Below the pieces are notes generated by a model. It saw nothing but the letters and a program-made list of their open reading frames with translations. It was not told the DNA's origin and made no database searches. A DNA stretch of 64,000 nt from Prevotella sp. (GTDB lineage Bacteria; Bacteroidota; Bacteroidia; Bacteroidales; Bacteroidaceae): NCBI GenBank assembly GCA_017554145.1, contig JAFZIZ010000001.1, positions 1 to 64,000 of the forward strand. Reading direction: 5' to 3'. Shown one piece after another: positions 60,057-64,000 of this stretch. The translations under genes were made by a program, and so were the position numbers. Each line of letters opens with the position of its first letter. Positions within the stretch are counted from its first letter, which is position 1.

Positions 60057-60580
60057 GACGTATCATCCTCATAGGTTATATGGGGTCTGGCAAGACCACC
60101 GTAGGAAAGGCTCTTTCCAAAGAGACGGGCATGATGTTCTACGACCTCGACTGGTATATCGAAAGTCGGATGCGTAAGACTGTTGCCCAGATATTTGCAG
60201 AGCGTGGCGAAGAAGGCTTTAGAAAGATAGAACACAATATGCTTCATGAGGTAGCGGAGTTCGAGGATGTCATCATCAGTTGTGGTGGTGGAACACCTTG
60301 CTTCTTCGACAATATGGACTACCTGAACGAGCAGGGTGATGTCTGTTATCTGAAAGCCGAGCCCGAGGTGCTTTACCGTCATCTGCTGATGGGCAAGGTG
60401 GAGCGCCCCCTGATCAAAGGGAAAAGTCCTGAGGAACTGATTGCCTACATCACGGAACAGGTGGGAAAGCGTGAGGAGTTCTACAACAAGGCACGTTATA
60501 TCCTGGATGTCAGTCTGATGGACGACTATGAGAAAATCAAAATCAGCGTAGAGAAACTGCGCGCACTGTTAAATCTATAA
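60053..60580 (+). CDS. aroK: shikimate kinase
   Basis: A 175-residue protein started at 60053, giving an ATGA overlap with topA. The P-loop is ILIGYMGSGKTTVGKAL. FYDLDWYIESR and ISCGGGTPCF follow, the usual shikimate-binding and lid segments, with R in KVERPLI. It phosphorylates shikimate in aromatic amino-acid synthesis. Translational coupling to topA is a conserved Bacteroidetes arrangement without metabolic logic. Confidence 0.95.
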   Translation: MRRIILIGYMGSGKTTVGKALSKETGMMFYDLDWYIESRMRKTVAQIFAERGEEGFRKIEHNMLHEVAEFEDVIISCGGGTPCFFDNMDYLNEQGDVCYLKAEPEVLYRHLLMGKVERPLIKGKSPEELIAYITEQVGKREEFYNKARYILDVSLMDDYEKIKISVEKLRALLNL

Positions 60581-60599
60581 ACCTACTTACCTTACAAAG

Positions 60600-62492
60600 A
60601 TGAAGAAATGGACGATAGAAGACTCTAAGGAGCTCTACAACATCAATGGTTGGGGAACCAGTTATTTTGGTATCAACGAGAAAGGCAACGTATATGTGAC
60701 GCCTTGTAAGGACGGTACCGAGATTGATATCCGTGAGGTGATGGACGAACTGTCACTGCGTGATGTCCAGTCACCGGTATTACTACGTTTCCCTGATATT
60801 CTCGACAATCGTATCGAGAAGACCTGGAGTTGTTTTAAGAAGGCTTCCAAGGAATACGACTATAAAGGTGAGAACTATGTGGTCTATCCTATCAAGGTGA
60901 ATCAGATGCAGCCTGTTGTCGAGGAAATTATCTCCCACGGACGTAAGTTCAACCTAGGACTGGAGGCTGGTTCGAAGCCTGAGTTGCATGCTGTCATTGC
61001 GATGCAGTGCCAGAGCGACAGTATTATCATCTGTAACGGATACAAAGACCAGAGTTATATCGAACTCGCCTTGCTCGCCCAGAAGATGGGCAAGAAGATC
61101 TTCATCGTTGTAGAGAAGATGAACGAGCTCGAGATCATCGCCAAGGTTGCCAAGAAACTGAATGTTCGTCCGAATATCGGTATCCGTATCAAACTGGCAT
61201 CCAGCGGCAGTGGTAAGTGGGAAGAGAGTGGCGGCGACGCCTCGAAGTTCGGACTGACGAGTGCGGAACTCTTGGAGGCTTTAGAACTCCTGGATAAGAA
61301 GGATATGCGTGACTGTCTGCGCCTCATCCACTTCCATATCGGTTCGCAGATTACGAAGATTCGTCGTATTCAGACCGCCTTGCGTGAGGCTTCACAGTTC
61401 TATATCCAACTGCATAAGATGGGATATAACGTAGACTTCGTAGACTGTGGCGGTGGCTTGGGTGTTGACTATGATGGAACACGCTCACCATCGAGTGAGA
61501 GTTCTGTCAACTACTCTATCCAAGAGTATGTCAACGACTGTATCTATACCTTTGTAGAGGCTGCTAACAAGAATGAACTGCCACATCCCAATATCATTAC
61601 GGAGAGTGGACGTTCCTTGGCGGCTCATCACTCCGTACTGGTCATCGACGTCCTGGAGACGGCTTCCCTGCCAGAGATGCCTGAGGAGTTCGAGCCTGAT
61701 GAGAACAGTCATCAGTTGGTAAAAGACCTCTATGAGATTTGGGATAACCTCTCTCCTCGTAATGTATTGGAAGACTGGCACGATGCTGAACAGATCCGTG
61801 AGGAGGTGCTCGACCTCTTTGCGCATGGTATCGTAGACCTGAAGACACGTGCTGAGATTGAGGCGATGTACTGGAGTGTGTGTCATGAGATCAATGCACT
61901 TGCCAAGAACCTCAAGCATATCCCTGAGGAGTTGATGAACATCGACAAGTTGTTGGCAGACAAATACTTCTGCAACTTCTCTCTGTTCCAGAGTCTCAGC
62001 GACTCTTGGGCGATAGACCAGATGTTCCCCATCGTACCTTTGCAGCGATTGGACGAGCGTCCCACGCGTAATGCGACGCTACAGGATATCACCTGCGACT
62101 CGGACGGAAAGATTGCCAACTTCGTGACCAATCGTAACAACTCGCATTCACTGCCTGTGCATCCGCTGAAGAAGAACGAGCCTTATTACCTCGGCGTCTT
62201 CCTCGTAGGAGCCTATCAGGAAATATTGGGTGATATGCATAACCTCTTTGGTGATACGACAGCTGTTCATATCTCCGTAAAGGACAAGGGTTATCATATC
62301 GACCAGATTATCGATGGTGAGACAGTGGCTGAGGTATTGGAATATGTACAATATGCACCCAAGAAACTCGTTCGCCAACTGGAAATATGGGTAGCTAAGA
62401 GTGTGAAACAAGGAAAGATCTCCCTTGAAGAGGGTAAAGAGTTCCTCTCGAACTATCGCTCAGGACTCTACGGATATACGTATCTGGAGTAA
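60600..62492 (+). CDS. speA: biosynthetic arginine decarboxylase
   Basis: A 630-residue PLP enzyme (fold III) converting arginine to agmatine, the first step of polyamine synthesis. Motifs: YPIKVNQMQPVVEEI with the PLP lysine, HFHIGSQITKIRRIQ, FVDCGGGLGVDYDGTRS and ITESGRSLAAHHSVLV. Full length matches the biosynthetic SpeA (about 630-660). It lies 19 bp after aroK and is followed by an array and the lipoprotein/argB pair, so arginine synthesis and use are adjacent. Confidence 0.95.
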   Translation: MKKWTIEDSKELYNINGWGTSYFGINEKGNVYVTPCKDGTEIDIREVMDELSLRDVQSPVLLRFPDILDNRIEKTWSCFKKASKEYDYKGENYVVYPIKVNQMQPVVEEIISHGRKFNLGLEAGSKPELHAVIAMQCQSDSIIICNGYKDQSYIELALLAQKMGKKIFIVVEKMNELEIIAKVAKKLNVRPNIGIRIKLASSGSGKWEESGGDASKFGLTSAELLEALELLDKKDMRDCLRLIHFHIGSQITKIRRIQTALREASQFYIQLHKMGYNVDFVDCGGGLGVDYDGTRSPSSESSVNYSIQEYVNDCIYTFVEAANKNELPHPNIITESGRSLAAHHSVLVIDVLETASLPEMPEEFEPDENSHQLVKDLYEIWDNLSPRNVLEDWHDAEQIREEVLDLFAHGIVDLKTRAEIEAMYWSVCHEINALAKNLKHIPEELMNIDKLLADKYFCNFSLFQSLSDSWAIDQMFPIVPLQRLDERPTRNATLQDITCDSDGKIANFVTNRNNSHSLPVHPLKKNEPYYLGVFLVGAYQEILGDMHNLFGDTTAVHISVKDKGYHIDQIIDGETVAEVLEYVQYAPKKLVRQLEIWVAKSVKQGKISLEEGKEFLSNYRSGLYGYTYLE

Positions 62493-62495
62493 GAT

Positions 62496-62530
62496 AGGTT
62501 AAGGGTTAAAGATTAAACATTAAATATTAA
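62496..62530. repeat. 7-bp-period array between speA and the lipoprotein gene
   Basis: Units aggttaa, gggttaa, agattaa, acattaa, atattaa begin three bases after the speA stop. Confidence 0.8.
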
Positions 62531-62535
62531 AAACT

Positions 62536-63450
62536 ATGATCAATATTAAAAACCTTCATCGCGTATCGCGAGTCATCATCTTGATGACAGTTGTCTTGGT
62601 AGGCATGAGTTCCTGCAAGACACAACAAACCCTGACGTATGGGGATGCTGTTGACTGGACCAAAGCACGTTATGGTAAACTCATCAATAAGTATATCAAG
62701 GATGCGGGCAACAAACTCGATCCTGACGAGATGCGCCTGCTGTTCACACCCATCGGCTATGATGGAGGTTCCAATACCGTCTATTATCGTGATGCAGAGC
62801 GCCTATTGGTGGATACCGTCTATTCCGTCATGCTGCAGAAAGCTGTGGCAGAGGGCAAGACCAGTATTGTTATCTTCACAGGTCCTTCTGCCAGTGGAAA
62901 GAGTACGGCTGCCAAGACGATGGACTTTACGAATACAGGTCTGGTGTATGACGCTGCCTTCAACACTTATAAGAAACTCGCCACTGCCATCAAGAAAGCA
63001 GAGAGAGCCGGTATGAAAGACGTGAAGGTGATTGCCGTCTACAATACCGTCCGCAACTGTTTCAAGAACTCAGTAGACAGAGGTAAGACCAGCAAGCGTT
63101 TCATCCATATCCCTTATATGATAGAGTCGTTTGGTAATAATGTCAACAAGATGCAGCAGTTGAAGGATAACTTCCCTGAGGTGGAGTTTATCTGTTTTGA
63201 CAAAAGCGACAATGTGAATGCCAAGCGTGTCAGTCTGGACGAGGCTTGCAAATGGAACTTCAATGTCAGTCAGGACGACATCCAATACCTCTTTAATATT
63301 ATGCTCGATGAGATCAATAAGGGCGACCTCACACCACATCAGTTGACCTATGTAGCAGGTGACGTCTTATCTATTGAGGGACTGTCGGATTCCAATAAGG
63401 CACTCGCCAAAGAGATTGACAGAAGAATCAAAGCATTGTCAAAAGAATGA
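62536..63450 (+). CDS. lipoprotein with zeta-toxin-like P-loop kinase domain
   Basis: A 304-residue protein. The N-terminus is a basic head, a hydrophobic core and a lipobox (VGMSSC, Cys27). The domain that follows has a P-loop FTGPSASGKSTAAK (114-127), then FTNTGLVYDAAFNTYKKL and the strand VIAVYNTVRNCF, resembling zeta toxin or chloramphenicol-phosphotransferase-like kinases. ATP is not available outside the inner membrane, so an exported P-loop kinase is odd; it may be retained or non-catalytic. It overlaps argB by 4 bp. Confidence 0.8.
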   Translation: MINIKNLHRVSRVIILMTVVLVGMSSCKTQQTLTYGDAVDWTKARYGKLINKYIKDAGNKLDPDEMRLLFTPIGYDGGSNTVYYRDAERLLVDTVYSVMLQKAVAEGKTSIVIFTGPSASGKSTAAKTMDFTNTGLVYDAAFNTYKKLATAIKKAERAGMKDVKVIAVYNTVRNCFKNSVDRGKTSKRFIHIPYMIESFGNNVNKMQQLKDNFPEVEFICFDKSDNVNAKRVSLDEACKWNFNVSQDDIQYLFNIMLDEINKGDLTPHQLTYVAGDVLSIEGLSDSNKALAKEIDRRIKALSKE

Positions 63451-64000
63451 AAGAGAAACTGACCATAGTAAAGGTAGGCGGGGCTGTCGTCGAAGACGAA
63501 CAGCAACTCTCTCAGTTACTGAAGGACTTCAGTGCCATCGAAGGATGTAAAGTGCTCGTTCATGGTGGAGGTCGTAAGGCTACGAAGATGGCAGAACGTC
63601 TAGGGATAGAGACCCAGATGGTCAATGGTCGCCGTATCACGGATGCTGCTATGTTGGAGGTGGTCACGATGGTCTATGGAGGGCTGGTGAACAAGAATTT
63701 AGTGGCACAACTGCAGGCAAACGGTGTCAACGCCCTCGGACTTACTGGTGCCGATGCCAATGCGATTATCTCACACAAGCGTCCTTTGAAAGATGGTGTT
63801 GACTATGGGTTTGTAGGTGATGTCGATGCAGGTAACGGTGAGATGCTCAGTAAACTGATAGAGGCTGGCATCACCCCTGTAATGGCTCCATTGACACACG
63901 ACGGCAAGGGACAGATTCTCAATACCAATGCCGATACTATTGCCAGTGAGACAGCCAAAGCCCTCGCAGCTATCTACGACGTGACACTCATCTTCTCGTT
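63447..64000 (+). CDS. argB: acetylglutamate (acylglutamate) kinase, 5' part
   Basis: 184 codons are present and the frame is open at the right edge. The start at 63447 overlaps the lipoprotein stop (ATGA). Motifs: TIVKVGGAVVEDE, VLVHGGGRKATKMAERLG, NGRRITDAAMLEVVTMVYGGLVNK, ALGLTGADANAI and LNTNADTIASETAKAL. It phosphorylates N-acylglutamate, the step before ArgC. It is separated from the rest of the arginine genes by about 38 kb. Confidence 0.95.
   Translation, partial: MKEKLTIVKVGGAVVEDEQQLSQLLKDFSAIEGCKVLVHGGGRKATKMAERLGIETQMVNGRRITDAAMLEVVTMVYGGLVNKNLVAQLQANGVNALGLTGADANAIISHKRPLKDGVDYGFVGDVDAGNGEMLSKLIEAGITPVMAPLTHDGKGQILNTNADTIASETAKALAAIYDVTLIFS

Noticed and set aside
1-64000. tRNA, rRNA, CRISPR array or intact insertion sequence
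   Set aside because: Scanned by eye in all gaps; none found.

Overview
The window looks like chromosome of a Bacteroidales bacterium, most likely Prevotella or a close relative. Promoters have the Bacteroidetes form (TTTG, about 19-20 bp, TAnnTTTG), Shine-Dalgarno sequences are mostly absent, and the gene families are typical of that group: NigD-like, YARHG, Sel1 and DUF4369 lipoproteins, DUF3160, DUF2851, the GGGtGRT protein, and a succinylornithine-type carbamoyltransferase. I see no rRNA, tRNA, CRISPR array, phage or intact insertion sequence. 

Layout. 1-8.8 kb: a promoter and leader reading off the left edge, a secreted protein made of two nearly identical domains, a hairpin-rich gap, then a minus-strand run of small envelope and lipoprotein genes. 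8.8-12.3 kb: an AAA ATPase, a Hanks-type membrane kinase and a small putative DNA-binding protein behind a 35-bp palindrome. 12.4-25.4 kb: the arginine/proline block argR, GNAT, argG, DUF559 nuclease, argC, membrane protein, argD, proC, XRE-cupin regulator, acyl-CoA ligase, proB, proA, argF', threonine aldolase. 25.4-30.3 kb: a minus-strand set with a NigD-like lipoprotein, acyltransferase, ddl, rluD, a PASTA protein and rpmH. 30.5-32.8 kb: efp, a glycosyltransferase and radC. 32.8-42.4 kb: a minus-strand set with NUDIX, sialate esterase, CapA-like, DUF3160, a thioredoxin-fold lipoprotein and an SF1 helicase. 42.4-48.2 kb: an RluA-like synthase, a Dabb protein, the GGGtGRT/Fe-S scaffold pair, and a kinase / S26 peptidase / PqqD set followed by a tiny peptide gene with its own promoter. 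48.2-56.5 kb: dus, dprA, a thioesterase, DUF2851, a heterodimeric ABC exporter and a patatin. 56.7-64 kb: a secreted protein, topA, aroK, speA, a P-loop lipoprotein and the 5' part of argB. 

Arginine synthesis is nearly complete here: GNAT as a likely glutamate acyltransferase, argB, argC, argD, argF' and argG, with ArgR at the head. Proline genes (proA, proB, proC) are interleaved, and speA next to argB takes arginine on to agmatine. 

The most unusual signal is two classes of repeat running through these housekeeping genes. The first is a GC-rich double-hairpin element bounded by GACCCC...GGGGTC. It sits in frame inside argC, forms the N-termini of ArgG and ArgC, and in one copy encloses a DUF559 nuclease gene. 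The second is a set of degenerate tandem arrays with a strict 7-bp (sometimes 8-bp) period and a different motif at each site. They occur at gene junctions and inside at least eight coding sequences, where they build short extra peptides and even one signal peptide.
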